From contig JAIWNE010000121.1 in the NCBI GenBank assembly GCA_025331445.1, forward strand, positions 1 through 64,000: a DNA stretch of 64,000 nt, in the 5' to 3' direction. Shown here in pieces: positions 34,938 to 46,753 of this stretch. Position numbers and translations under genes: made by a program. The first letter of the stretch is position 1; each line of letters starts with the position of its first letter. A model generated the notes under the pieces. It searched no databases. It saw only the letters and a program-made list of their open reading frames with translations, and had not been told where the DNA came from. This DNA comes from Blakeslea trispora (taxonomy: Eukaryota > Mucoromycota > Mucoromycetes > Mucorales > Choanephoraceae).

Positions 34938-37570
34938 TAACGTGCCTCCAGACTTAAAATCCCGAAAAAATCATAAGTTTTCAAAAAGCTTCACATAAAA
35001 ACTTTTGCAGGCAAAAACTTGCGAAGTAGCGCAAATGTTATTTTTTAACCTTTCTTAACAATATTGACGCATCAAAAGTTGTTTTTTATTATAAAAGTTT
35101 TGAGCTGAAGCTTTTTAAGTTGATCGTACTTCAAAAATTTAAGCAGTTGCCCACTAAGGGACCTAAGAGTTGAAACATGGCATCTTCCAGCAAAATTTTT
35201 TGTAAGACCGTTTTTCTGAATTCAATATGTTCAGCCAATCACGTTTAAGATGTCAAGATTCTATAAATGGTAACCTGTTATTGTTTGTAAATCCTTTCTC
35301 TGATCTTTATCTTAATATATCTCAAAATGCCTTATCCTAGCAAGAAAAAATTGAAATTTGCCGCTCAAAAGAAAGATGAGAAGGGAAGACTTGTTAAAGA
35401 AACCCCTGTTGAGGTTGTACCTGAAAGTACAATTGAAATCGAACAAGATTGGGAAATCTAGAGGAGGATACTGAAATTTGGCTCTCGAAACTTAGGACGA
35501 TGGGTCTTTGGTCAAAAGAGAAGAGGCCTTACCAGAAGACATCGAGAACCACAAAGTGGAGAAGAAATGTGGAATCCAAGAAGGTAGATCCCAGGGCAAC
35601 TCTCTTCAACTTTGGCATCAAAGTTCTCAATGAGATCAGCCGAAGAGGAATACACTCGTCCTTAAAGAGAGCTGATCCAAATTGAGGAAAAATTGAAGAG
35701 TTGCGAAGCCGTGTGAATCCTGTCGCAAACAAAAAAGAAGAAGGCAGTTCAGCTGAGGCCTACAACGGTTTTAGACTTTTGTCTATTTTGATCTACTTTG
35801 AAAACGCGTGGATGCCTCAAGATAGGCGAAGCCTCAGAAAAGGTAGCCAAAACCTTGTGGCCTCAAAGCTCCAAGCCCTCCCGTGCTAGAAGCATTGTCA
35901 AGTGGTCAAAGGAGTACTTGGAACATGGCGATCTCTCTGACCATTGTCAGGGAGTTCATGCCAACGCCAGTCTTTCTTGAGTCACAATGACATCAAAAGC
36001 AAGGTCTTGGAACACATCAAGAAGACAAATCCTGCTGAGAGAACTCTCTTCAGCATCAAGACCTTCATTGAAGAAGAGGTCATACCTTCCTGCTTGGGCG
36101 TCTCTGGTTCCGTGAGTATCACAACTCTTAGCAAGTACCTTAAAGAGTGGGGATACTCATATGGCAAAAAAAAGGCTTGTTTTTCGACGACCATGAAAGA
36201 CAAGATGTTGTAGAATATCGAAAAGCCTGGTGCCAGAGAATGATGAAGTATATGGCTAAGTCAGAGTTCTACTCAGGTGAACAAGAAGAGCAGGTGTTAG
36301 AACCAAATTTGGATGAAGGTGAAGAAAAAGTTGTCTTCGTCACTCATGACGAATCCACCTTCTACGCCAATGATGGTAAGGACGAAGTCTGGACTCATGA
36401 AGATGAGTCCGTGATTAGAAAGAAAGGACCAGGCTCTTCAATCATGGTAAGCGAATTCCAATGCCTTTGTCATGGAACGATGAGGATCGTGGTTGGACCT
36501 CCAGAAAGCTGTTTAAAGCTGGAGAGAGTAGAGATGGTTGGTGGACAAGCAAAATATGGTTGCTCAGTTAAAGGACCATGTCATTGGGTTGTTCGAAAGC
36601 TTGCACCCAGATTGCCGAGCTGTATTCCTCTTTGACAACAGTTCAAATCATGGGGCTTACAGTGATGACGCACTGGTTGCAAGTCATATGACACTCAATG
36701 AAAAAGCATGGCCTTTACTGAGAAGTATCAGTTCAAGGATACAACCATCGAACTTTCGACCGGTCAGCTTTGCATCAGTCGTTCTATTATGACAAGAAGA
36801 TTTCTTACCATGATTCGAAGGGCAGGGCCAAGAAGAAGAATGTCAGATACTTCAAAGGTAGATAAAAAAACAAAATTGATTGCCTCAACTAATACAGTTA
36901 CTGAATCAGGCGTGAAGAAGATCCTGGAAGAGCGAGGACAATGGCTCGTGATCTCGACGGTCGAGTTTGGAGAATGCGTTGTGGGAGCAAGGAGCCTGGG
37001 TTTCGGTCAATGTGTTGCGCTTTGCATTTTCTGGAAAATAGGCCAGACTTTAAGGCTCAGAAGACAGCTTTGCAAGAGATTGTTGAAGATGCTAGCCATA
37101 TCTTTGAGCTGTACCCCAAATACCATTGTGAATGCAATTGGATCGAGATGTATTGGGGTGCGGCAAAAAGAGAAGCCAGGCTTCGGTGTGATTACACCTT
37201 TAAGTCTTGGAAAAAAATATTCCTGCCTTTTTGGACAAAGCGGGGGATATTACAAAGATCCGCCGCTACTTCCAACGCTGTATGAATTACATCGAGGCTT
37301 GCAGCAAGCATGAAGATGGCAGAGAGGTTGCCAAAGACTTGAAAAAATTTGTTGAAAAGAGATACTTATCTCATAGAAAGGTCAGAACACCTAAAGACTT
37401 TGAATAAAAAATGTTTATATTTTGTTGTAAAATCTGCTACTTTACTATAATTTCATTAAGAAAATTATATGAATGACCTGAGTTCGACCCACGAGCGTAA
37501 CAAAAAAAAATAGGATGCAAAAATTGAAACAAAATAAAGTTTTTGTTATTTTAAGTCTGGAGGCACGTTA
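34938..37570 (+). mobile_element. Tc1/mariner (IS630)-like element in E4
   Basis: Inverted ends ACGTGCCTCCAGACTTAAAA (34940-34959) and its perfect complement (37549-37568), flanked by TA on both sides. It sits between acc2 and the transposase of E4. The terminal sequence differs from the E3 copy at three positions, so the two are distinct subfamilies. Confidence 0.9.
35327..37407 (+). pseudogene. DDE transposase of the E4 mariner-like element, heavily degraded
   Basis: Starts ATG 35327 (MPYPSKKKLKFAAQKKDEKG), parallel to the E3 gene. Fragments in different frames spell the same protein: KEYLEHGDLSDHCQG, TTLSKYLKEWGYSYG, VTHDESTFYANDGK, GPGSSIMVSEFQ, LFDNSSNHGAYSDDA, and ECNWIEMYWGAAKREARLRC with the catalytic Glu. 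At least five frameshifts and a stop near 35459 are needed to explain the breaks. An intron like that of the E3 copy (GTAGAT...TCAG, about 36860-36911) is visible. It is older than the E3 copy. Confidence 0.85.
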
Positions 37571-37779
37571 CACAACTTTTGTTAAACAAAACATCTTCAT
37601 ACAAACATACACGGCAGTACCAGTTCTCAGGCGCTATCTCGCAAATAACTGCAACTAATACAACACGATGCAAATCACTTTTATCATCATTAAAAATAAA
37701 ACACTACGCGTTTACCAAATTAAATTTTTAACGATTCGAGTTTATTACAACATAATGTTTATGAGATATATTGATACAG

Positions 37780-37935
37780 AGAAAGCAGAAGAGAAAGAAA
37801 CAGAAGAGAAAGAGAACAAGAGAGAAAGAGAACAAGAGAACAAGAGAACAAGAGAAAGAAACAGAAGAGAAAGAAACAGAAGAAGAGAAAGAAACAGAAG
37901 AGAACAAGAGAACAAGAGAACAAGAGAACAAAGCA
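37780..37935 (+). repeat. Purine-rich simple repeat (GAGAACAA/GAAACAGA)
   Basis: Imperfect tandem units AGAACAAG and AGAGAAAGAAACAGA fill about 150 bp downstream of the E4 transposase stop. Frames through it give only Glu/Arg/Lys runs, so it is not coding. Confidence 0.8.
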
Positions 37936-37941
37936 GAAGGG

Positions 37942-40376
37942 TTAAGAGCTGTAATAGTGAGCGACAGAATCGATATCGTATGCAAAGATATTTAATTGCA
38001 TCTGACGCATGTATGTTTTTTCTATGCCTTGTTTATGATTCGTATTGATCTGCTTGAAATATAGATTGTTTCTCTCAAAATTGAATCCCCAGAAGCAAGA
38101 AATCGGACCAAACTTGTATATGGAGTCACGGAGATGCAGCATAAAGTGAAAGTTTGGAACGACTGCTTGTTTCTTGTAATGGACCTGGAATCCTTTAGCA
38201 AAGGCAAGTAGATGTTGATGCGCCACTTCAACATCACTAACCTTGATACCATGGCCATCCAGAAGACGCAGGGCTGTGATGAGATGCTTCATCGTCCTAA
38301 ACTCCTCTTCTGTTCGAGCCAAGGGTCGGAGAACATTCATTGCCATGGTTGACATGAACTCCTTCAGTTCGACAGCCTTGACATTTGCAAATCCCTCATT
38401 TGTAATCTTGCTTGCTAAAGGTTTGCCGGAAGCTTGGTGGTTGTAAATGAGGTGTTTTTGCATTTCTGCCTGGATTGCTTGGAAGCCTTTTTCTGGAACA
38501 AATTACTTGAGGGCTCTCTCAACAACACCTAGGTACAAGGCGTGCATTGGCTCAATAGCGATCATTTCATAAGAGAAGTATGGAAGCTTGAACAGAATAG
38601 AATAGCGGACGCCTGTTTTTTGTTCCAACTCTTCTCTTGCTTTATTAGTGGCGGCACTCTTCCATGCGCGAGAACTGTTTCTTGTTTCTTCTTGTGTTCT
38701 CTTCTGCCAGTGGTCACAGTCCCAATTGCAGTAGTTGAGGCGGTTGCCTGGTCCAGGAATTGACTCAAACGTAGTCTTGCACAGATGACATCCGTTACTG
38801 CTGACTAGTTTTTTCGTTGCAGGCAAGTCCGAGCTGAGGGTTCCAAGACAAGCCTTGACCTTATTGACCTGGACAGATTTATCATTCATCACCATTTTCA
38901 TATCAACACCTTTCATCAATACCAGAAGATCGTCGACCAGAGGTTCCAAATAGTGATTCATGGCGGTAGTTTGAGGCTTATGAGGGCCAGGAATTGCACC
39001 CACGAATAACATGTTTTCTTTATGGTCGCGACCATCTGCTTTTCCCAAGTTTTGAATAGTCAAATAGATGCAACCGACACTGTATGTAGCCTTGTAAGGA
39101 CCGAACCAGTCAACATTCAGAGTTAGTAGGAGGTTGTAATCTGACTCGGCAGTGAAGGCGGTAGTATCGCTTGGGGAGGTCTTGAAGGAAGAGAAGTTGG
39201 CCCCATCATAAAAGTCACGCAAGTAACCTTCAGCTGTTGCTCTGTTTTTCCATGCCTTGACTCTATCTGCGAAGCCTTGTCTCAAAAAGAACTTTTTCAA
39301 GAGGGTGACCAATGAGCAGTAAGGGTATTCTTTGACTGGAACAAGCTTACGAGAAGTAGAGTAATTCTTGTACTCATAAACCTGCCCTTCGCAATAGGAA
39401 GTCTTTCTCTGAGGAATGTATGCGGCATTGGTGAGATCGGCAAAGCAAGTGATGTCTTCTTCCGAAGGATTTTCTTTCACCAGAGACAACTTGTGACATT
39501 TTGAACACACGGCAAAGTACTTGATTCCCTCTTGACTATAGGTGGTGAGGTTGTTATGCTTAAGAAAGGTGGCCATACTTTTAGGAAAGCGATAATCGTC
39601 GTTGTTCAATTCAAGTACATGATTGAGACATTCCATGATCATTTCGGTGTTATGGTGCTCGATGTTTTTGTTGTTAAGAAGAGTAACCATCATGGAGATG
39701 ATCTTGGCAGAAGGAGAACTAGGGACTGCTTTAGCTAAGTAACAGATATAAAAATTAGGTCAATTGGTCTGACTGAATAGGCTTGATATACTAATACTTA
39801 CAAGTAGAAGTCAACTTTTGCAAATCGACATTTTGGGACAAGTCGTCGTAGCTTTCATCGTCAACCAATGTTTCAGCGGAAAGTTGATTATCGAAGCTAC
39901 ATTCAGCATCAATGATATCAGCAGCATCAGCATCTATCAAGAAAGCATCTTGCTCATCCACAATGGAGAATTCTTCTTGACTTTCGGAAGTGATATCCTC
40001 TTGCAAGGTGGTTTGAACAGCAACCTCTGTATTTAATGAAAGCATGCGTTAGTGGAATTGATGCGTAATAGGTACTGACAATCAAAGAATGTACCTGTGT
40101 TAGATTCAGCTTGGCTTTCAGAGATCACACGGGTCTTTTTGATAGCCTTCTTTGCTTCTAGAAACAAATGTATGTCGTTAATGATCAAGTAAGTACAAAT
40201 AGAGCAAAAGGATGTTTACCATCAGTTTGAGTCCATTCTTGGTAATTTATGCCTCTGAAACGCTTGCTTTGCTTATGATAACGGATGGTAGCATTGCTGA
40301 CGTACTTGCGCTTGGTGGAAACAGCACATTCGTCGCAATGACATTCGAAGAGCTTGGTGGAAGAAGTGGAAGACAT
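37942..40376 (-). pseudogene. CACTA Tnp2-like transposase of E4, one nonsense codon
   Basis: Exons 40376-40220, 40157-40095, 40026-39802 and 39734-37942 add up to 746 codons. Exon 1 encodes a Cys motif (ECHCDECAVS) and a basic stretch. Exon 3 is acidic. The last exon has LTLNVDWFGPYKATYSVGC, MLFVGAIPG, MNHYLEPLVDDL, GCHLCKTTF, IEPMHALYLGVVERALK and the C-terminal NFHFMLHLRDSIYKFG. TAA after VVERALK at 38503 interrupts it. The frame continues correctly as FVPEKGFQAIQAEM. Intron positions match the E2 gene. Without the stop it would be a full transposase. Confidence 0.85.
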
Positions 40377-41751
40377 AGTAAGATATTGGAAATAATAAAT
40401 GGGATACGATAAAAAAAAACTTGCTTGATTTCCAATGCCTTTTAGATGACATTGTGTTTTTTATTTTATTCATGCAAGATGTAAAATACAAAGATTTCAT
40501 TTGTTCTGTTCAATGAGACGAATCAGAGGAGTCTGATGTCAAGAGAAGTGTAAATATAGAAGAGGTCTTTTGAAGTCAGAGATTTTGGATTTGCTTGCTG
40601 GTATCTTTGGAAGATGAGCACCAAAAAGGAAATACTTTTTTAACTTTTCAAAAATGACACGCTTTTATTGGTGGATTGACTTTTATTAAAATGTACTTTA
40701 CGATCGCGTTGCTATTTTTACTTTCTTGAAAGTATGTCTGTGGTGCAATCGCCCTAATAAAGCAGGACACTTTCATAACCCGTCTTGAGATTGTAATTTT
40801 TTTCTTTTAGTCAGAGCTTGCCAGTGGCTTAACACCAATAATCTTCTGATTTTACAGCTTCTTGTGATATTTTCCTTTTTGATACAACTCAGTGTGCTTT
40901 TAAAAAAATTTCTTTTTTATTTTATTCTGAAATATTATATTTTGCAAGAAATACATTCAGTCTTCTCACCTTGTCATCTGCAACTGCTTTGAACTAGACT
41001 GCACACTCTTTATTTCATAACACTTTGCAATAAACTACTTAATATTTTCTCTCAATCACCTTCTTTTTTATTCTGTGCATTTGTATTTGTTTTAAACTTG
41101 CTTTTAGGTCAACGATGTAGCAAAAGGGGGGTTTTTTAAGTAACCTCGCTTGCTTGCACCACTTGTGCATTTGGTCTCTCAAGTCATCTACAACAAAGCT
41201 TCTACAAGAACACGGGTTATTCGTCTTTTAAACATATCTGACGGTTATTTTTTTTTTCTTTACGCAGAGGTTTAAGCCCTAACATTTCCTTGAAAAAATT
41301 AAATCGCTTTTGTTTCACTATAACGGGTAGATGCATACTTGAATACATTTATGTTTACTTTACAGTGTTTTTGAGGTAAAAGTAAAAGATAATACTGCTT
41401 TCATAGGATACACAGTTGCACTCGGCACACTCAATTTCTTAAGTACACCTCAACTTGTATGCTCAGCGGGCTTTGAAAGTACTTGCAATTTTTTTAAAGA
41501 TTTTCTTAGCTTACAAAATTGCAGTATAAAATGATATTGCCTAGAACAATGAAGTTTTATCGTACAAGTGTCGTTTATTTTTAGAGAAATGTATTACTGA
41601 TATATACAAGAAGTTTTATGCAAAGTTTGAAAAAATTTAGAGTAAAATTGAGCGAGTTGAAAATTCAGTGCCAAAGCTACTCTGGAGATTACCAAGATTC
41701 TGCCAAAATTTATTGGTAATCTCCACCCTCCGCTTGTAATTTCCTGACGTG

Positions 41752-42250
41752 CTCATCTTCCACCGTACTATGCTGATCGCTAGTACCAGGCACGACAATA
41801 ATGTCAAGGTATAATGGTAGTTCAGTCAATGATTTGAAGGCGGTCTTTATTTTTGTGTGTGTAGTGTTCGTTGCGTTGTCAATTGGTGTAAAAGTAGTTG
41901 ACAAAGGATGATAGGAGGTAACAGGAAGCCTATTCTCACTATTGTGAATAATCCATCGTCATTTACAACAATTGCTCAACTTACAAATCCAGTACAATCA
42001 AAGTAATAATAAAATACAACAACAACAGAGAATAAAAATGAAAAATAACTAAAAATATTTCAATGTTAACAATTGTCTCCGTAAACCATCTTTCTTCAGA
42101 TAACTACCAAGTGTTCTTCCCAAAAGAGCAACCAGTTACTAAGACAAGATATCACCAGGGCAGACACCAGAGTAACAGAGATATGTTTTCTTATTCTTTC
42201 CTTATTTCACTTCTTGTTTCTTCAAAAGATAAACTCTTGGTTTCAACGAC

Positions 42251-42296
<46 letters not shown>

Positions 42297-42829
42297 TAGA
42301 CAATACTTCTTCTTCTTCTTCTTTCTCTTCTTGAAAATCCAAAGGAATTAGACTTGAAATTTAAGGTGTTCAAAAAGAAAGTGTGATCTTAAAACTAAGG
42401 TCTCTTCCTCTTGTTCAATTCAATTCCCCCTTTATTTATATATATATGATATGGTTATTTATACTAATTGTGAGGTTTGTGATAAAATATATGGCTTGAG
42501 AAAGTATCGTACAGATACGAAAAATAAAAGAAAACAAATGAGACAAAACAAATAGACGGAACGTTGACATAGATGGAAACGTATCGAAGACAAATACAAG
42601 AAAGAGGTCAAATATTTGGAACGATGAAGAACGTATGTGATAAACAAAGCTTGATCGAGACGAGATATTGATCATATGGTGAAGATAGAGATATAGCCAG
42701 ATTTCAGATTCAGCCTTACTTCCAAATTGGGATTGACAGGATTGCTTCATCAAAATAGTAAGAGGTCCTATGTTCCTCAGGAGAGTACCTTTACTTGTCC
42801 TATCATCTATCACCCTTCCATATAGACCA
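41752..42829. other. Spacer between E4 and E5, with a possible gene fragment
   Basis: On the minus strand an open frame (about 41752-41970) reads RLPVTSYHPLSTTF and LPLYLDIIVVPGTS, then runs into the E4 right end. It may be a piece of a gene into which E4 inserted, but I do not recognise it. The middle holds a GACA repeat. The rest (42300-42829) is AT-rich with no supported gene. Confidence 0.35.
42252..42296 (+). repeat. (GACA)n microsatellite
   Basis: About eleven uninterrupted AGAC/GACA units. Confidence 0.95.
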
Positions 42830-44117
42830 CACTCTAATCAATTTGGTGAGTATGAGATGTCGGTTAGACGTAGGTGAGACGGTCTCATCACCGTCTCATC
42901 CACACTGTGTAAAAAAACAAACGCCCGTCTAATACAAAATGTGGATGAGACGTTCTCATCACGTCTCATACCTTTTGATGATTCGCCCTTCTTACAGACG
43001 AACCCTTGGCTGACCTTCCTTAAACGGACCTTTGATTTTAGTTTGTACATCCTTCGGGACATACTTCTTTTCTTTAGCCTTGTTCCACGTTACAATTTAC
43101 ATTCGTTTGACGCTTCCTTTCCTTTTGCTATTCGCTCATCTTTCTAACGATGATACCTTTATTTGGATGCTTCTTTAGCTTTAGGTAGTACTAATTCTTT
43201 ACTTCTTTCACTTTATATGCTTAAAATAGATTTTTGCGCTTTTTTAAATTCTTTTTAATTGGGCTCTTTGTTTAAAATATTGATATATATATACATCATG
43301 TACTACTAAAAACGACTATTTTACTGGCCTAGATATGACTAAAAAGAGCGGAATTGGCATGGGATGCCATGGATTTCCACCCTTGCACTTACCTTCACCA
43401 GGATATCGTTTAGGGGCTTGTTTTTTAGCAAAAACGCTTGAAACGCCACACAGAGGAGCAATCTTGATCAATAGCGCAAAAAGCCTAGAAGAACAGAGAG
43501 CGAAAACAGACGCGGTACAATTCTAGAAATGAAATTGTTAGAAAGCTGATAAAAACAATGATACGTGATATTGCTTACCAAAAATTCACCCATCAAAAGA
43601 ACCCACAAAGAAAGACGTTCCCTGAAGAAGGCAATCTAAATAAACAAAAAATTTTAGTCAAATGTAAAGGAGATAATTATGTAGTTAAGATTAATACCAA
43701 CCTCAAAACCAAAAATCAGTGGCAACACAGACAGGTAATCTACGAAAACTTCATGTTAATTAGGTGTTTGAATGAACAGTGTAATACCAACCTCTTCTCT
43801 TGAAAGATACTAGTGATAATCTAAAAAAAATACGAGGCTTAAGACCATATTATCTGTAAAAGCGAAAATAAAACTTACCACAAAGAATTTAAATAAAAAA
43901 CGAGAGAAAAAAGGAAAAGAAAGAATAAAAAAGAAGCTGCGTTTAAGAGCGGGAAAGTGAATTATGTTGAAGAAAAAATTTTCTCTGGGTCATACAAGCA
44001 ATGTTGACATTGTGTACCCAGATTTACAAATTGGTAAGTAAGAGATCATATTTAAACTGTAACATAGCTTCCTATTTCCACTCTTCTGTTACCTTTATAC
44101 ATAAATTTTTTTTTCCA

Positions 44118-45354
44118 ATGAACAACAACAACAACAGACAAGCAATTCCTATCGATGCTCCCCCTCGTTTTGCACCTCGTGTAAACAACGAGACTCGTCA
44201 GAACAGCACCATGTCTTTGGAATTGAGCAAGTTGAAGGCTCTCATCGCTGATACTCAAAAGAGTACAGAAGAGTTCAAGTTGGCCATTCAGCAAGAAATG
44301 GCCAAGAAGGATGACCAAATCCGGGGCATGACCATGCAAATGCATGAAATGGCTTTCCAGATGCATACTATGCAGAAGGAAATGGATGGCATGAAGACCA
44401 TGGCCAAGAAGATGATGGCCGGTACTTCCATCGGTCGTGCTCCAGGTAGAATTGCCAAGCATGCGATTAGAGTAAGTCTCGAATCATTGAAATTTTGCTT
44501 CTTGGTGTACTAACATATGGTTTCAATGACACAGAGAGCCATGAAGACAGCCGAGGTAAGAGCCTTGAAGGACACCCAGTGGAACATGGGCTCCAGCCTC
44601 ATGAAAGATGAGGAGAACGCTAAGATCGTCAGCAGCATCGTTGCTCAACTGGCTGTTCATCCAAAGGTGGCAGAAGTTGCTGCCCAGTTGAAATGGGGAC
44701 CTGTGCAAAAGCGCAAGTACTTGATGGAAGTTGTTCGTAGTCGGTTCAACAACCTGAAGAGAAAGAACGAAGACGAGAAGAAGCCTGAAGTAGAACAGGC
44801 ACAAAAAAGAATGAGAAATAACGCAAGTTCTCGTAAATCATATGTAAGTAAATTGACACAAACAGAGAATGTGAGTTTGACAGGTACTAACCTTAATGCA
44901 AAAGGTTCTTCGCAAAAGAAGAATGGCCTTCTCTATGAACATCGATGACTGTGTTGAGAAGTTTGGTCCTCAGAACGAATGCGAGCAACTTCTGTGCAGC
45001 GACATGACATCTGATCAAGGAGATGTCATTGAAAACAATGAGGAGATTACGGTGAGAAAAGCTCCCTCTTACAGAAGTACCAAGGTAGTTATAAAAGACA
45101 TTTTGACCCTAGTTTATGGGAGTAGTTAGAACTAGTATGGTATTATCTTGTAGTGTACTATGTTCTTCGATTACCTTGACGAATGCAGAAGAACGCAGAA
45201 AAAGAAGGGTCAATTCGGTTCTGATAAGAAAAGCCGTATTGAAGTTGTTGATGTTGAAGCCCGTCTGCCTGTCAAGAAGCTTCCCTCTTGGGGTATTAAA
45301 GAGAATACCTTACAAGAACAGGAATCAGATTCGTTTTTGGATCTTTTATTGTAA
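44118..45354 (+). CDS. acc1 of E5 left arm, intact
   Basis: Exons 44118-44471, 44535-44843, 44905-45084 and 45154-45354 give 347 aa. The start at 44118 (MNNNNNRQ) is chosen over an upstream in-frame ATG because relatives also begin with a short Asn-rich leader. Exon 1 has a Met/Lys/Gln-rich coiled coil with repeated MQMHEM units. Exon 2 (103 codons) has ENAKIVSSIVAQL and WGPVQKRKYLMEVVRSRFN, a possible helical DNA-binding region. Exon 3 has LRKRRMAF and MTSDQGDVIE, then APSYRSTK. Exon 4 is FFDYLDECRR and ends LPSWGIKENTL. The 3' end lies 27 bp from that of acc2. Confidence 0.75.
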
Positions 45355-45381
45355 ATAAAATTTTGTCGTCCTATAAATATT

Positions 45382-46092
45382 TCATCGAATTTTTCTTGGT
45401 AGATGCAAAGCTACTACTATGTTGGCAATGCCTGGATAATATAAATGCGAAGTAGAATGGATCTTGTGTACAGGAACTATACAAAAAAAGTCATCCTCTT
45501 CGAACTGATCAATAAATGGTTGCATGCTGTCATCTGTATAGGACTGTAAATCCTCTATCCCTTCTCTAGGAAGCTTGAACCATTGTATGAAAGCAAAATA
45601 ATGATCAAGTTTTTGAGGGGCTTCGCCATTTTCGTCTTCTAACAGAGGTGCATGCTTGAAAAAAAATCTAATTGCGCCAGTTCGTAACGTTGTTTCGTCT
45701 AGTATGGAGTCTATTTCAGTTTCTTTCTTTCGAAATACATTGACATAAACACCACTGTTACTGCCTGTCAGTTGAGATGAATAATTGTATCCTAAAAGGT
45801 CGATGGATTTAAATTTTTGCACATCGTTTGAAGACGTAAATCCCTCATATGCAAGTGTGTAATAATCCAAAAGACATGCATATTCATTCTCTGAAAGACG
45901 ACTGTGTTTAAAAGACGCCCATCTGATGGATCTGTAGCTTTCTGGAGGCATTTCTTCATATCCAAAAGGATCGCCGTTGATTGACGAGAATCCAACAAAA
46001 TCACAAAACATAGATGCAGCTGCTTGCGCCTGTTGTTCTTCATCTAATTCAGTAATTCTCTGGTCATTGTCTGAGGCTGTAATACTGTTCAT
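45382..46092 (-). CDS. acc2 of E5 left arm, intact
   Basis: 236 aa from ATG 46092 (MNSITASDNDQRITEL). Landmarks: GDPFGYEEMPPES, LSENEYACLLDYY, LLGYNYSSQLTG, LRTGAIRFFFKH, FAFIQWFKLPREG, IVPVHKIHSTSH and FPRKIR-like LPRKIR at the end. It is acidic overall and has no signal peptide. It reads outward from the palindrome centre and converges on acc1. Conservation of the same landmarks in three otherwise divergent elements argues for past selection on function. Confidence 0.75.
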   Translation of the reverse strand: MNSITASDNDQRITELDEEQQAQAAASMFCDFVGFSSINGDPFGYEEMPPESYRSIRWASFKHSRLSENEYACLLDYYTLAYEGFTSSNDVQKFKSIDLLGYNYSSQLTGSNSGVYVNVFRKKETEIDSILDETTLRTGAIRFFFKHAPLLEDENGEAPQKLDHYFAFIQWFKLPREGIEDLQSYTDDSMQPFIDQFEEDDFFCIVPVHKIHSTSHLYYPGIANIVVALHLPRKIR

Positions 46093-46753
46093 GTTGTTTG
46101 ATGGGTTTTTAGGTTCTGAAATCCAAAAAGTTTTGTTTTAAAAATAAAATCGGAAATGAGGAAAAGAGGAAAAAGAATTGTGTTTAAAACACTTGCTCAT
46201 TCAACCACCTCTATCTGTAACTTATTTCAGTTCCGTCAGTGGTGATACAAACCAAATATCTATTGCTTTTGTCGCATATTGTAATGAGCACACTACATTA
46301 AGAAATTTGGAATGACTTGATTCTGATAAAGATAATAAACACAATCATACATGAAGTGCACATTAACATTATGGGTAACGATTACTTTTTTTTCAAATAA
46401 ATTCTTTGGTACACAAAAAAAAGGGTCTTTTAAAAAAGAATCCCTAGTATTTAAAAAAAGTAATCGTTACCCATAATGTTAATGTGCACTTCATGTATGA
46501 TTGTGTTTATTATCTTTATCAGAATCAAGTCATTCCAAATTTCTTAATGTCAGTGATGCTATTACATATGACGACAAAAGCAATAGATATTTGGTTTGTA
46601 TCACCACTGACGGAACTGAAATAAGTTACAGATAGAGGTGGTTGAATGAGCAAGTGTTTTAAACACAATTCTTTTTCCTCTTTTCCTCATTTCCGATTTT
46701 ATTTTTAAAACAAAACTTTTTGGATTTCAGAACCTAAAAACCCATCAAACAAC

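Larger units (their letters stand above)
22138..41751. mobile_element. E4: three-gene CACTA-like element, split by nested insertions
   Basis: Termini are CACGTCAGAAAAATG (22138) and ...TTTCCTGACGTG (41751), an altered version of CACTACAG. Subterminal repeats at both ends use GGCAGAATC/GATTCTGCC words. The span is 19.6 kb, but removing the DIRS (22192-31351) and the mariner-like insert (34938-37570) leaves about 7.8 kb, similar to E2. Gene order is the same: acc1 32822-33966 plus, acc2 34002-34786 minus, transposase 37942-40376 minus. The block 31640-31745 aligns with the left ends of E1 and E2 (TTACATTATTACAC, AAAGATGTATGCTTTATTT). The right 40377-41750 is noncoding. No 3-bp target duplication is visible. 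Confidence 0.75.
42830..46391 (+). repeat. E5 left palindrome arm
   Basis: 3562 bp, inverted copy of 46453-50071. Its acc1 and acc2 are both intact. Confidence 0.85.

Noticed and set aside
37741..38048. Glu/Arg/Lys-rich ORFs at 37.7-38.0 kb
   Set aside because: They arise from the purine-rich simple repeat and show no conserved pattern.
44001..44117. Upstream in-frame start for acc1 of E5
   Set aside because: Relatives begin at the Asn-rich leader, and the upstream extension has no counterpart.
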